Source: Nitzschia sp. pyKryTriq1
Taxonomy: Eukaryota; Bacillariophyta; Bacillariophyceae; Bacillariales; Bacillariaceae
Direction: 5' to 3'
Assembly (NCBI GenBank): GCA_956465555.1
Contig: OY101117.1
Location: 124,001-188,000 of the forward strand
DNA: 64,000 bases
Shown piece after piece: positions 27,327-37,033 of this stretch. The translations under genes were made by a program, and so were the position numbers. Each line of letters begins with the position of its first letter. Positions within the stretch are counted from its first letter, which is position 1. The notes under the pieces are model-generated. The model was not told the DNA's origin and did no database searches. It was given only the letters and a program-made list of their open reading frames with translations.

Positions 27327-30300
27327 ATGATACCGGTCCCGATTTGTCAGAAGATGACCTTTGATAATAAGCATATTTTAGACCGCACCATGGCGCCTCT
27401 GATTGCTTCGGACCTTACTCCAACTCCCAAAAGTGAAAGAAAGATGAATATTATGCTGGAGGGACAAGTCAAAGATGGAAGCATCACTACCAGTAAGAAT
27501 CAGGGTCAGGATGAGGAAGCCTTCCTTGTTCCAGTAGATAAAATGACGGTTTCGGGGCGAAGCCACTGGGTCGAAATTGGTTTCCAGTGGGAAGATCAAC
27601 AAGCACGGCAACATCATCAACCGCAACAAGAACAGCAACACGGATATGATGAAATCGTTGCCCTGACAGGGAACGAAGATCTAATGAAACAAGAGCAGCC
27701 ACAAGAAGAACATCCCTGTTCCTCGGATGATGATTACTCCGTGGATCTCAACAAAGGTATTGTGAAGAATCCACCGGACGATGCTGCTGATGCTTCATCT
27801 GCTGCCGCCGCTGCTGCAAGTCGGCTTGCCAAGTTATTGTCAACACTGGACGATTATGAGAACCAAATGTCGCTGGACCTGGCGACTAAACTTCGAATTG
27901 GTGAGGCTATTGGTGAGCTACGGAGACGAGTGCCGCCTCCACCACCTCAGCTACCCGGTACTCCCAAAACACCAAAAACGCCCAAATCCAGCAGCAGCAC
28001 CACCAGAAGCAAAAAATCGAACAAATCTTCCCCCTCGAACGATGATGAAGGTAACAACAGAGAACGATCGAAAAGCAAAACACCAGTCGTCAAGAACAAG
28101 AAAAGCAGTAGTAGTAGTAGTACCAAGGAACAGGTCGACGACGAGTCCAAGCCTACCGATTCCAAACGCAAAACCAGTAGATCACCGCATGCTATTGGCA
28201 AGAAAGGAAGAGAGAATAACGAAAAGCCGACGATCAAGTCATCCAAGTCCAGATCGAGATCATCGAATGATCTCATGGAACAAGGGTCTGATGAGGAAAA
28301 ATCGAAAAAGAAGAAATCTCGTTCCAAGTCAGAGCATGATGATGACGACGGAAACCGTAAATCACGTCGAAGCAGCGAGAAGAAGAAGCAGAAAGAGGGT
28401 ACATCTTCTTCCGACAAATCATCAACGCGGCGATCTCGGTCGAAATCACGCCACGCCGATGCAGCAGTAGCCGCAGAACAACAAGAACAAGAACCCCGCA
28501 CACCCAGCAGTCGAGGCAAACGAAGCACGAGGCGCAGCTCGAAAGATACCCTTTCCCAGAAGTCTCCTCGAAGTACTCCTGATGATCATGCCAAGTCTCC
28601 TAGTCAGTACGCCAGTCATCCGGGACTTGCGGAACTATGTGGCGGCACTCCCTCCACCACCGGGGACGAAACGATTTCGATCACTGTGAGCCGTCATACC
28701 AGAAACCGTTCCAAAGGCACCGTGACGCGAAGAAGCCGTTCCCCTTCGGAACTGGTGGAATCGTCTCCCGGGATGGTGAAAAGCAGTTCTTGTCACGCGC
28801 GTCTCTCCCGACCATCTCCTCCACGCATTGCCGGAAAGTCATCGGGCTCAAGGACCAGAAGTAGAAGTGTACGAAAAAGCCGCTCCAGCGGTGAACTTTC
28901 TTCTCCCAAAAAGCATGGTGTAGCACTAGGCAAAGAAAGCGAACACTCAAATCTAAAGAGCGCAAGATACCAAAGGAAGATGGAAGGTGCTAATAAGACA
29001 GAGCGGGGACGACGCAGTATCATTGACGTTGATGATGAAGATCATTCTTATCCCCTTTCCCAACGAAAAACCAGGTCTTTGAGCCCGAAGTATGGTCTCT
29101 ACAAGATTGACCGAAGTGAATCCCCCTCTACTCCAGTCCGCTCCAACAGCTTACGTAATCTCCTTGTGGACAATGTGAAGCCGCCATCTATGAGCCTACT
29201 AGACCGTCATTCCTATCATGCTTCTGACTCTAGATGCTCCCTCTCGGCTACCCCCATGGCTCTGCCGTATCAAGTGGAAAATTCGGATTCTATCCCCCAG
29301 CAAGACGCGCCCAAGACCCCTCGACGCCCCTGGAACATTCTTTCGCTGGGAAAACACTCCAACCACCCAGAGGAAAAACCTTCCATTAATGTCGTTACAC
29401 CAGGTACGACACCTGCCAGGAAAGTGCGTTCATTGAATGAGTTCATCGAGGCTGGGGGGAACGGAATCCGATCCAGTGTCACGGGAGGTGGGATGAAGAA
29501 AAGTACTTCTTTTGGCACTCGTAGTCTATTCGGTCAGCATTCCAATCACAGGAACAATGACGATGAACAGTCTATCCGATCTGCCAAGAGTGCAGCGACA
29601 TTGGGAAACATCATGCTTCGTGGATCACGCAATAGCACCAGCACCTCATCGAACTCGGGACCTTCGCTACGTCAAAGCTTGATGGGTGATCTTGGGCTAG
29701 TACTCAGCCGAAGCAATCACAAACGGGACGGCCTCCTCGGCGATAGTAGCAACCACTCACGCATGAGTGCGGGAGGCCTCGGGGGCAAACTGAGCTCACT
29801 AGTTACAGGCAACAAGGTGACAGCTTTTCCCCTCGACGACGATGGAGACGATGACATTTCCAGTCTCATACATAACGAAAAGGAGGGGAGATATCAAACT
29901 GAGACTATCCTATCTAGTACCCAGACGCTTCACAACCGAAACAGTCCCAACCCAACCATCTTGCTACCCACTCGGCGATCCAGCACCGATCTTCAACGGC
30001 AAGATGGAAGTGCGATTCGACCGATTCTCCGAATCTCTTCGAAAGCCCAGCTAGGAAGCAACAATTCCCTTCATCAGCTGACAAAGCGATCTTCACACGA
30101 AAGCCTTACGTCAGCCATGAAAAACGATGCCTGGGAACTTTCATCGTCCAGCAAGCAACAGAATGCTACATTCACCTTCAATGAAGGCTTCAAGTCCCTT
30201 AGTGGTAGCAAGGGAGGAGGCAATATGTCACGCTCGAAACCGTCCTCGCTGGGCAATCTCGTGTCGGCGATGAAGAACGATGACTGGGGACAGCAATCAT

Positions 30301-30728
30301 CCGAGCACAAACAGAATGTTGCTTTTTCCAAATACAACAGCGACGACGATAGTTTCAGGAAAAACAACGACGCACTTCTCAAGCTTTCACAACGGTCACT
30401 TCTGGGGAATAGAAGTGCCCATGGCACTAGGAAGTCGTCCTCGTTTGGTGATCTGATGTCAGCTTCTTCCAAGAACGATGACTGGAGTAAATCATCATCA
30501 TCATCCAACAACAAACAACAGCAACAACAAAATGCTACTTTCATCAACAAGGCAGGCATCCAGAAGGCAATCGATGCATCTCGAAATCCGGAGCGACGCC
30601 GTGAGGAGATCCGTAACGCTCTCTTGAGTTGCTTGGACGATGAGCAAGACAAGGACTTTCTGAATTTTTTGAAGGGGGCACCACCGAAGCCTCGATTGGA
30701 TTTGACTGGTCGTTTCAGTAGTCAATAA
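27327..30728 (+). CDS. Large Ser/Arg/Lys-rich protein with a C-terminal triple repeat
   Basis: A 1133-residue protein. After a mixed N-terminus comes a helical segment (ASRLAKLLSTLDDYENQMSL to GEAIGELRRRV, about residues 165-205). A long Ser/Lys/Arg-rich region follows (about 215-560) with SR and RS dipeptides. The C-terminal half has many basophilic Ser sites (KVRSLNEF, KKSTSFGTRSL). From about residue 925 a degenerate motif occurs three times: SLTSAMKNDAW, NLVSAMKNDDW and DLMSASSKNDDW, each followed by SS-K-Q and the first and third by QNATF. The end (GIQKAIDASRNPERRREEIR...DKDFLNFLKGAPPKP) looks helical and conserved-like. The RS content recalls splicing factors, but no RRM or other folded domain is seen. 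ATGs at 27354 and 27390 are alternative starts. Confidence 0.85.
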   Translation: MIPVPICQKMTFDNKHILDRTMAPLIASDLTPTPKSERKMNIMLEGQVKDGSITTSKNQGQDEEAFLVPVDKMTVSGRSHWVEIGFQWEDQQARQHHQPQQEQQHGYDEIVALTGNEDLMKQEQPQEEHPCSSDDDYSVDLNKGIVKNPPDDAADASSAAAAAASRLAKLLSTLDDYENQMSLDLATKLRIGEAIGELRRRVPPPPPQLPGTPKTPKTPKSSSSTTRSKKSNKSSPSNDDEGNNRERSKSKTPVVKNKKSSSSSSTKEQVDDESKPTDSKRKTSRSPHAIGKKGRENNEKPTIKSSKSRSRSSNDLMEQGSDEEKSKKKKSRSKSEHDDDDGNRKSRRSSEKKKQKEGTSSSDKSSTRRSRSKSRHADAAVAAEQQEQEPRTPSSRGKRSTRRSSKDTLSQKSPRSTPDDHAKSPSQYASHPGLAELCGGTPSTTGDETISITVSRHTRNRSKGTVTRRSRSPSELVESSPGMVKSSSCHARLSRPSPPRIAGKSSGSRTRSRSVRKSRSSGELSSPKKHGVALGKESEHSNLKSARYQRKMEGANKTERGRRSIIDVDDEDHSYPLSQRKTRSLSPKYGLYKIDRSESPSTPVRSNSLRNLLVDNVKPPSMSLLDRHSYHASDSRCSLSATPMALPYQVENSDSIPQQDAPKTPRRPWNILSLGKHSNHPEEKPSINVVTPGTTPARKVRSLNEFIEAGGNGIRSSVTGGGMKKSTSFGTRSLFGQHSNHRNNDDEQSIRSAKSAATLGNIMLRGSRNSTSTSSNSGPSLRQSLMGDLGLVLSRSNHKRDGLLGDSSNHSRMSAGGLGGKLSSLVTGNKVTAFPLDDDGDDDISSLIHNEKEGRYQTETILSSTQTLHNRNSPNPTILLPTRRSSTDLQRQDGSAIRPILRISSKAQLGSNNSLHQLTKRSSHESLTSAMKNDAWELSSSSKQQNATFTFNEGFKSLSGSKGGGNMSRSKPSSLGNLVSAMKNDDWGQQSSEHKQNVAFSKYNSDDDSFRKNNDALLKLSQRSLLGNRSAHGTRKSSSFGDLMSASSKNDDWSKSSSSSNNKQQQQQNATFINKAGIQKAIDASRNPERRREEIRNALLSCLDDEQDKDFLNFLKGAPPKPRLDLTGRFSSQ

Positions 30729-31427
30729 TATAGGGGGATTGTTATTTATAGCACCACGCACTCTTTTTCAACTTGATATGATCAATCTTTAGTCTTTATA
30801 TGTAGTAGTTTGATCAGAAACGAAATGGCAGATCATTTCGGCGAGAGATTCGTCATTCTTGCTGCTCCTCTACTACTTAGTAGTAGTAGATGATGACGAT
30901 GATGATTATCTATGGTCAGCTACTTTCACGGAGGTCCGTTGCAATGGGAGTCGTGGACTAGGTTTTTTTCTTCTTCCTCTTCGGCGCTCTCTACAAACTA
31001 GTAGAGAGATGAAATGCGACTACACAATATGTAGTAGTAGAGGACTACGGGAAGGCAGTCGCGAATGAACAAATCCCGCAGAGAGGAAGACCTACAGTAG
31101 TAGGACATCTAACCTGAAATGCGCGCATCATGCGATTTGTTCATCTTCTAAAGGGGTTAACTCGCTTACTGCGCCCTTTCGCAAAATTCATCAGGACCCC
31201 TCATCCAAAGAAAATGGCGCGAAACAATGCGATGACGAAGCAAGCCGATCTGACGATGGGAAGACTCCGAACAAAAGATATCATTGGAGCCGTTCAAACA
31301 TGGGCAAGGCACAAAATGAAACTCACAATAAGCCAATCGAGTCGTCCAAAGTGAAACAGTATACCTATCCTTCATATCCATCTCTTCCTATTACTCGTAG
31401 CAGCATATTCAACTCCTAGCAATCATC
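30729..31427. other. Intergenic region, no gene seen
   Basis: A 74-codon frame at 31130-31354 has no recognisable features and I treat it as chance. The rest is simple sequence and the upstream region of the methyltransferase-like gene. Confidence 0.5.
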
Positions 31428-32186
31428 ATGGCGATCAAAGAGATTAAGCAAGACGAAAAGAAGCAGCACTTTGATGATATTTACGTCGAGGCCACGCCGG
31501 TTCCGTACAAGATCCGGATCCTCGATGCTTTGGAGTACATCTCCGATAACTTCAACAAGGAGATGTTTGATGCCCACATTTTGCCTTGGGCGGAGAAACA
31601 AAGTGATACACTCCAGTTTGTGGATCTCGCGTCCTGCTTTGGAAATACCACCATGGCTACCATCTACGGCATGTCCTACGACGAGATTCGAGAGAATTGG
31701 AAGGACGAAGTCTCGTGCATGAGCATCCAGGGAAAACGAAGGATACCATGTGAAGTCACCGCTGCTGACATTAGTGGCCCAGCCATGGCGTATGGCGAAA
31801 AGGTAGGATTGTACGATCAAGCCATTACTGCGGATCTCAACGCGAGATCGACGGATGCCTACCAGCAAGTTGTGAAAGCCATGGCCGCTGCCGACATGAT
31901 GTTGTCGACTGCGGCTCTAGTCTACCTCGATCTAGAATCGATTGAAGAATTGATTTCGGCCTTTGCGACTTCCGAAAAGAAGGAAGGATATGTCCTAGTC
32001 AACTTTTTGAATCCCTTTGGATTGGAAAAGGCCGACAAAACCAAGCAGATCCTCTTGAAGCATCTTGAGTTTGTGGGAAGCCGAGCGACTCGCCACCGAC
32101 GCATGTCCGAGTTGGAACAATCCAATTATCCCGGAGAGACTTGGGCTCTGTTGGAGCTCTGGGTTTTGAAGCGTCGCGGCGTATAA
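31428..32186 (+). CDS. SAM-dependent methyltransferase-like protein
   Basis: A 252-residue soluble protein. The segment QFVDLASCFGNTTMA (about residues 63-77) fits class I methyltransferase motif I, the glycine-containing SAM loop after the first beta strand. VTAADISGPAMAYGEKVGL (about 112-130) fits strand 2 with its acidic ribose-binding residue. DQAITADLN fits motif II, and MMLSTAALVYLD fits the strand 4 region. The N-terminal lead-in (PVPYKIRILDALEYISDNF) and the YDEIRENW segment after motif I recall a group of bacterial hypothetical methyltransferases; this is memory, not a search. The usual Gly-x-Gly is reduced to one Gly, so activity is not certain. The substrate is unknown. The ATG lies in AATCATCATGG with no upstream in-frame alternative nearby. 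Confidence 0.75.
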   Translation: MAIKEIKQDEKKQHFDDIYVEATPVPYKIRILDALEYISDNFNKEMFDAHILPWAEKQSDTLQFVDLASCFGNTTMATIYGMSYDEIRENWKDEVSCMSIQGKRRIPCEVTAADISGPAMAYGEKVGLYDQAITADLNARSTDAYQQVVKAMAAADMMLSTAALVYLDLESIEELISAFATSEKKEGYVLVNFLNPFGLEKADKTKQILLKHLEFVGSRATRHRRMSELEQSNYPGETWALLELWVLKRRGV

Positions 32187-32458
32187 GTCTTCTCTTGCTA
32201 GCCTTCTTTCACCGTTCTTGTTGCTTAATTCGTCCAGGATTAATCATATTTGAGACGTCGCTGATTGTTCCGCGATGGGGTGAAACGATCATCCTCGCAG
32301 CTAGATACAATAGTACCTTACATTAGTCGACTTGACTCTTTATTTTACAGTGTGCTATCTAATATCTGGTGCGTTTAGCGAGCGGTACCATTTTATTAGC
32401 TAGTACTGCATATTGATGATGAGGAGATTATGAAAGTAGATACTGCCGTCATCGGCAT

Positions 32459-33001
32459 CTAGCAATCAAAGTCCTCCAACTCTCGAGCAAGAAGGATCGC
32501 CAAGGTCTCTGCATGGGATATCTGTTTGTTGTTTCCGCCGCCGCGTCTCGGAGCGGAAGAACAAGGTGTTCGGATGGTCGTGAGGAGACTATTCAATGAA
32601 CCTGATGGTCTTAACAGCATGCCACCTCGTCGACTTGTGCTGCTATTAGTTTCTTTCGTTCCCAACAACAATGCTCGTCGATCGAGCTTCTTACTTGACG
32701 AAGTTGTATCGCTCGAACCGAAGAGGAATTCAGCGTTCTTGAGACTTCCCAATGAGGACGACGAAGACGCCGAGCAAGAGTTTCGGGAATGCACTCTTGC
32801 AAGACGGCGACCAAGCAGGCTATCAGAGCTACCTGCTGCATCTTGGAGATCGGGATTGCTCCTTCGAGCCAACATGTTTCTGGCACTTCCCATGAGACCC
32901 CCACCCCGTCCTACTATAGATCTTTGGTGGTGATCATGGTCGCTCGCATCGAGAGTGATCGATGAAGAGCTTGAATCAAAGGTTGCGTTTCGGAACGACA
33001 T
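32459..33001 (-). CDS. Small Ser-rich protein, paired family member 1
   Basis: A 180-residue protein starting MSFRNATFDSSSSS (first true ATG at 33001). It shares five blocks in the same order with the product at 33863-34444: a short F-S-rich start; GSARNMLARRSNPDL; SLLGRRLARVHSR; GSLKNAEF; LDRRALLLGTKE; and a C-terminal helix ISHAETLAILLARELEDFD. The spacers are Ser/Gly-rich and disordered. The conserved C-terminal acidic-amphipathic helix suggests a docking element. No signal peptide or membrane segment. Function unknown. The two genes form a direct tandem pair about 860 bp apart. Confidence 0.82.
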   Translation of the reverse strand: MSFRNATFDSSSSSITLDASDHDHHQRSIVGRGGGLMGSARNMLARRSNPDLQDAAGSSDSLLGRRLARVHSRNSCSASSSSSLGSLKNAEFLFGSSDTTSSSKKLDRRALLLGTKETNSSTSRRGGMLLRPSGSLNSLLTTIRTPCSSAPRRGGGNNKQISHAETLAILLARELEDFDC

Positions 33002-33862
33002 GATAGTCTTAAAATGACGCGTTGCTGCAAACACTATCTGTATACGGATGGAACTAGTCAATCGATTTGATGTTCGATCGACTATGGATGCTTTTTCAAA
33101 ATTGGGAGCTACTATTTCCGCAGCATTATTTTTTTCGGCGATTCTTCCCAGCCGCTACTCTCTAGCTTCTTTGTACTACTAATATTCGATTCTACGCTGC
33201 TTTTGTTCTAATACTACTAGTTAGCAGTACTCTACGAATACAGCGAATTCGGAATAAAAGAGAGAACTGGCTCTTGATTTTGCCGTGGTTTAAATATATC
33301 CCGCAGTTGAAGGAGGAAGGTAACATACAGGTAGGAAGTGCTTTGATGCGTCACGCACGCACGAAAACGAAAAAAGCCGAGGCGAGGCAAGAACGCGATC
33401 AAGAGGCGAGCGGCGGGAGCACTCTACTCTACTCTAGATTAGTAGAGAGCTACAGTAGCTAGTAGAGAAGAATGCAACACATCATATCACTTAGCCATCA
33501 CTTGGGCTGATCGTCTCTATCTGCAGATGTGATGATGCCGCCGTAATGGGTGAAAAGAGTGGCGGACTACTGTCGCTCCGGCGCGAGGATTTCCCCTCGG
33601 CCGTCAAGGCAGATACTACTAAACAGACAGTGCGATTTTTCCGATGCGTTGGGAGTTATCATACTCTTTATATAGTACTGTGACTCTAGTAGTAGCTCTA
33701 GAGTAGTGTCTACTACCGGTAGTAGTCTACTAGTAGGTAGGGGATATTTCTGGAAGGTACAAAAGTAACACACCACTTCTTGAGTACTAGTATTTGTTTA
33801 GTGCACCAATCGTAGCACGGTTGGCCAGTCTCCCTTTCAAAAAATATGATAATGTCTAAATT
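33002..33862. other. Intergenic region between the paired genes
   Basis: No gene seen. It includes dispersed motif copy C (33603-33650) and a cluster of CTAGTAG palindromes near 33690-33740. Confidence 0.5.
33603..33650 (+). repeat. Dispersed 47-bp motif, copy C
   Basis: GTCAAGG, then ACAGACAGTGC and a T-run, in the same order as 773-819 but more diverged. It lies about 210 bp past the stop of the minus-strand gene at 33863. Confidence 0.45.
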
Positions 33863-34444
33863 TCACATATCGAAGTTCTCAAATTCATGGGCAAGAAGGA
33901 TCGCCAAGGTCTCTTCATGAGAAATCTCCAGAGTTCTTCTGCTGGAAAGCTTGCTTTTGTTGTTGCGATTCGGTGTTCCTCGATCGCCCAAGTCACCACG
34001 TGAGCTGGATAGTTTTAGCAGTCCACCAAGGTTACTCAAGTTTCTGTTGGAGCTACTTCCAGCACCAGATCCCTTGGTTCCAAGAAGCAACGCCCGCCGA
34101 TCCAAGGGTCTGTTCTTCGTGGTCGTGCCGTCCATCGAGCCAAATTCAGCATTCTTGAGACTTCTCAACGAGCCGGAACTACGGGACAAAATTTTCCCCG
34201 GTCGTCGACCCGTCAAACTATCCATGCTTCCATTACTGTGCATCTCGTCACGAAGGCTGGGATTGCTTCTTCCTCGCGCCATTAAATTTCGGGCACTTCC
34301 CAAGAGGCCCCTGCTGCTGCTGCTTCTGGAACCACTTCTCGAAAGGCTTGGTCGGGCATACTCTCGAATAACCAGGTTGTCGTCACGATCGAAGTCGAAG
34401 TTTAGGGATGAAGAGCTTGAATGGAAGGTTTCGCGTTGATACAT
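33863..34444 (-). CDS. Small Ser-rich protein, paired family member 2
   Basis: A 193-residue protein starting MYQRETFHSSSSSLNF; the frame is open further upstream but has no earlier ATG. It matches the product at 32459-33001 in GSARNLMARGRSNPSLRD, SLTGRRPGKILSR, GSLRSLKNAEF, LDRRALLLGTKG and the C-terminal ISHEETLAILLAHEFENFD. RSNPSL and related sites look like basophilic kinase or 14-3-3 sites. It carries SRSGSRSSSSRG in place of the His/Asp-rich spacer of its partner. Function unknown. Confidence 0.85.
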   Translation of the reverse strand: MYQRETFHSSSSSLNFDFDRDDNLVIREYARPSLSRSGSRSSSSRGLLGSARNLMARGRSNPSLRDEMHSNGSMDSLTGRRPGKILSRSSGSLRSLKNAEFGSMDGTTTKNRPLDRRALLLGTKGSGAGSSSNRNLSNLGGLLKLSSSRGDLGDRGTPNRNNKSKLSSRRTLEISHEETLAILLAHEFENFDM

Positions 34445-35782
34445 GATGATGTTCGATGTGATGATATTATAATTTGATATCGCCGATTTGGTTTCCACCA
34501 GTTGTGATTTATGTGCCGGATGTGGTGCTATCTCTACTACTAGAGTACGAGTAATAGTAGCATAATATGATCTGCATCCAACAACAACTTTTATTCCGCG
34601 AGTATCATTCCCGCTTTTTGATACTCTTACGTGCTTGCGTGCGTGTAAGGATTTTTGGTTTCGCACACGAAGCACGAATTAGCAGAAAGGAGATTGAATT
34701 CTCCGCAGAGACACATCTGCCCCAACGTGAACTGCAAGGACTAATGCCAGTAAAGTACCCTGGTAGTACGCTCGTAGCGTACTTGTGCCAGGTGCTGTAG
34801 TTGGTTCCCAGAGCACATCTTTTTCTGGATTGGAGGACAACTTCCGTTCTCGAAGAGCAGTATTTAGTTGATCTCGCTCCCTCTGCTGCATGTTCATGAG
34901 TTATCGCGGTATGGTGTGGGGAACATGAGGTTGGTACTGTAACCACCTTCGACGAGTGGTGTTTCGATGTTGAAATTGCTACAAATTCTACATGAATTCT
35001 ACAGTCAGTCCCGGAAGAATATCATGACAATCAAGCACCGATGAAGATCAAAATCATCACACACGCAAAACAAAATCAACTAGTAGTTTTACTAAAAGCT
35101 CACAGCGCTAGAAAGCGATCAATTAGCAAAGCCTTTGACTTTTGCTTTATTACGTCCTGCAACTGTGCGGGCTGCTGTAGGTACTACTAGTACCGGTACC
35201 GGTACCGGTAGTCCCTTCGTAGTACCGGTAGTAGTACAGTCGTCAGTAGCCTGCTGTAGCTTTCAGTCAATCGAATGGTTCCAACGGTTCCAATAACGCA
35301 GGGCGTCTTGCCTTCGCCTCCGCACACACATCACTCGGTCCGGCGATCAGAACCCCGCGGATCCAATGAAATCATTTCCTCCTGCTGACGTCTGAAGAAA
35401 TGCGAAAAATCCGTTACTTTGTTGCATGCATGCGCCTGCGCTCGCCACCTGCTTCGGCTATCTTGCTTCTGAACCGCCCATGCATCACACGGACACAACA
35501 ACAACATAATCATCGCGATCCTCCTCGCGCTCTTGTCGAAATCCGAGAACAATTTTTTTTTTAGTAACCCATCCATCACATCATACAGTACTCGTACACA
35601 GCATCGCATATCCATCCAGCCAACTATCATATCTTTACTTGTACAGCACAGCAACACCTCCTGTAGTTCTATTTTGAGAGTCGTCTGCTTACAGTATTTT
35701 AATTGGCACGCTTGTGCTGAAGAGAAGAATCCATAATTCCACACAATACGATAAGTACAAGCACAAGGACAAGTATACAATC
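34445..35782. other. Intergenic region, no gene seen
   Basis: A cluster of ACCGGT units lies near 35189-35232. Overlapping short frames on both strands around 34560-34950 have no coding character. Confidence 0.5.
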
Positions 35783-37033
35783 ATGTCCGAATCATCATCG
35801 TCGTCGGGGTCGTCGTTGCCGTGGTCTCTGTTGCTGCTACTGCAGCTTGCGCTTATGGTGCCTCAAGGATCATCCTTTACCATGCCTCAACAACCTATAA
35901 GCACCAGTACACGTGGTAGTATTAGTCATCGCTTCTTCTTGGATCGATCAGTCATCATGCTGTCGGCGAAACAAAGAGAGACACGAGGCACGGAAGCAGT
36001 CGACTTTTCGGACATGCCCCTGCTGATGGGTCAGGTGGTCAACTCAGCATATGTTGACGACGAAACAGGCGAAAGCAGTGGATATCTCTTGACCGAGCTC
36101 TTGCCGGTCGCATCGGCCAAAAAATGTCAAATCTATCAAGCCTTTCGCACTGATACTCCTCCCGAGAAAATGTCTCCCGAACATCCCTTTTTCAATCCTC
36201 TCGTTTGTAAATTGTCTGCCAACTTGCAAGGGATGGAATGGGAATCGGAAGCCTATCGGTTGTTGGATGAACGGTTGGATCCAGTCGAACGTCAAGCCTT
36301 TGTGGAAGTGTACGATGCGATTCCGGCCACGGACAGGACCCAAAATCGTGCGGGTCTCATCATGGAAAAGGGATTGGAGAATTTACGATTTCAAATTCGC
36401 AACAAGGGAGCGTATCGGGGTGAAACCTTGCGACAAGCGATGCAAACGGTCATTTTCATTGTTCATATCTTGCATTCCCATGGACTGGTCTGGACGGAAC
36501 TCAAGGCGGAGAACTTTGTCATGACCAATACAACGCTGAACACTCATACCGCAGCAGCTGCTGGAAAGGAGGAGGAAGAGAGCATGTTCTTTTTTGGCAT
36601 CAAGGGGATTGACCTCGAGTCGGTCATTCCCGCGCATGATTGGTTACGAGTCTATACTGCGGAAGCTTGTCCTCCCGAGTTTCCCGTGGATGAATTGTAC
36701 CGTTCCTTGCCACGAATGAGAGTCGATCCTTCCTTTGACATGTGGGGCCTGGGTTTGGTCTTGTACGAAATGGCGACCGGCAAGCCCTTTTATGCGGCCG
36801 GCCTTACGGATCTGGAATATATTACCAATCAGCTCCGATACCCCGAAGCCGCGTTGAAACGTGCCAATGCCAAATTGTTGGGAGTTCCGCCCCAACCCCG
36901 CAAACTGATTCAACGATGTATGAGTTTGGATCCGGCCGATCGTCCTTCCTGTCTGGAGTTGTTGCAAGATCCCTACTTTCAATTGGGCCAATCGATATTG
37001 TTGTCCAAGAACAACAAATCGACTACAGCATGA
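35783..37033 (+). CDS. Plastid-targeted protein kinase-like protein (probable pseudokinase)
   Basis: A 416-residue protein starting MSESSSSSG at the first true ATG. A hydrophobic stretch SLLLLLQLALMV is followed by GSSFTMPQ. A Phe right after the expected signal-peptidase site, then a Ser/Thr/Arg-rich stretch, is the bipartite plastid-targeting pattern (ASAF-like) of diatoms. The rest has a kinase fold outline. Lys143 in VCKLSAN could be the ATP-site Lys. The catalytic loop reads HSHGLVWTELKAENFVM, so His-Arg-Asp is replaced by Trp-Thr-Glu (Glu239) while Lys241 and Asn244 remain. The DFG position reads IDLES (Asp277). PPEF stands for APE, and FDMWGLGLVLYEMATGKPFY and the C-lobe Arg in DPADRPS are typical. 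The catalytic Asp change argues for a pseudokinase or very altered chemistry. It is likely a thylakoid or stromal regulator; that is inference. Confidence 0.85.
   Translation: MSESSSSSGSSLPWSLLLLLQLALMVPQGSSFTMPQQPISTSTRGSISHRFFLDRSVIMLSAKQRETRGTEAVDFSDMPLLMGQVVNSAYVDDETGESSGYLLTELLPVASAKKCQIYQAFRTDTPPEKMSPEHPFFNPLVCKLSANLQGMEWESEAYRLLDERLDPVERQAFVEVYDAIPATDRTQNRAGLIMEKGLENLRFQIRNKGAYRGETLRQAMQTVIFIVHILHSHGLVWTELKAENFVMTNTTLNTHTAAAAGKEEEESMFFFGIKGIDLESVIPAHDWLRVYTAEACPPEFPVDELYRSLPRMRVDPSFDMWGLGLVLYEMATGKPFYAAGLTDLEYITNQLRYPEAALKRANAKLLGVPPQPRKLIQRCMSLDPADRPSCLELLQDPYFQLGQSILLSKNNKSTTA

Noticed and set aside
27327-30728. Splicing factor (SR protein) identity for the Ser/Arg-rich products
   Set aside because: RS dipeptides are frequent, but no RRM or other RNA-binding fold is visible in any of them.
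31130-31354. Possible small basic protein (MRFVHLLKGLTRLLRPF...)
   Set aside because: A 74-codon frame with no homology seen, and an equally long frame on the other strand; chance is sufficient.
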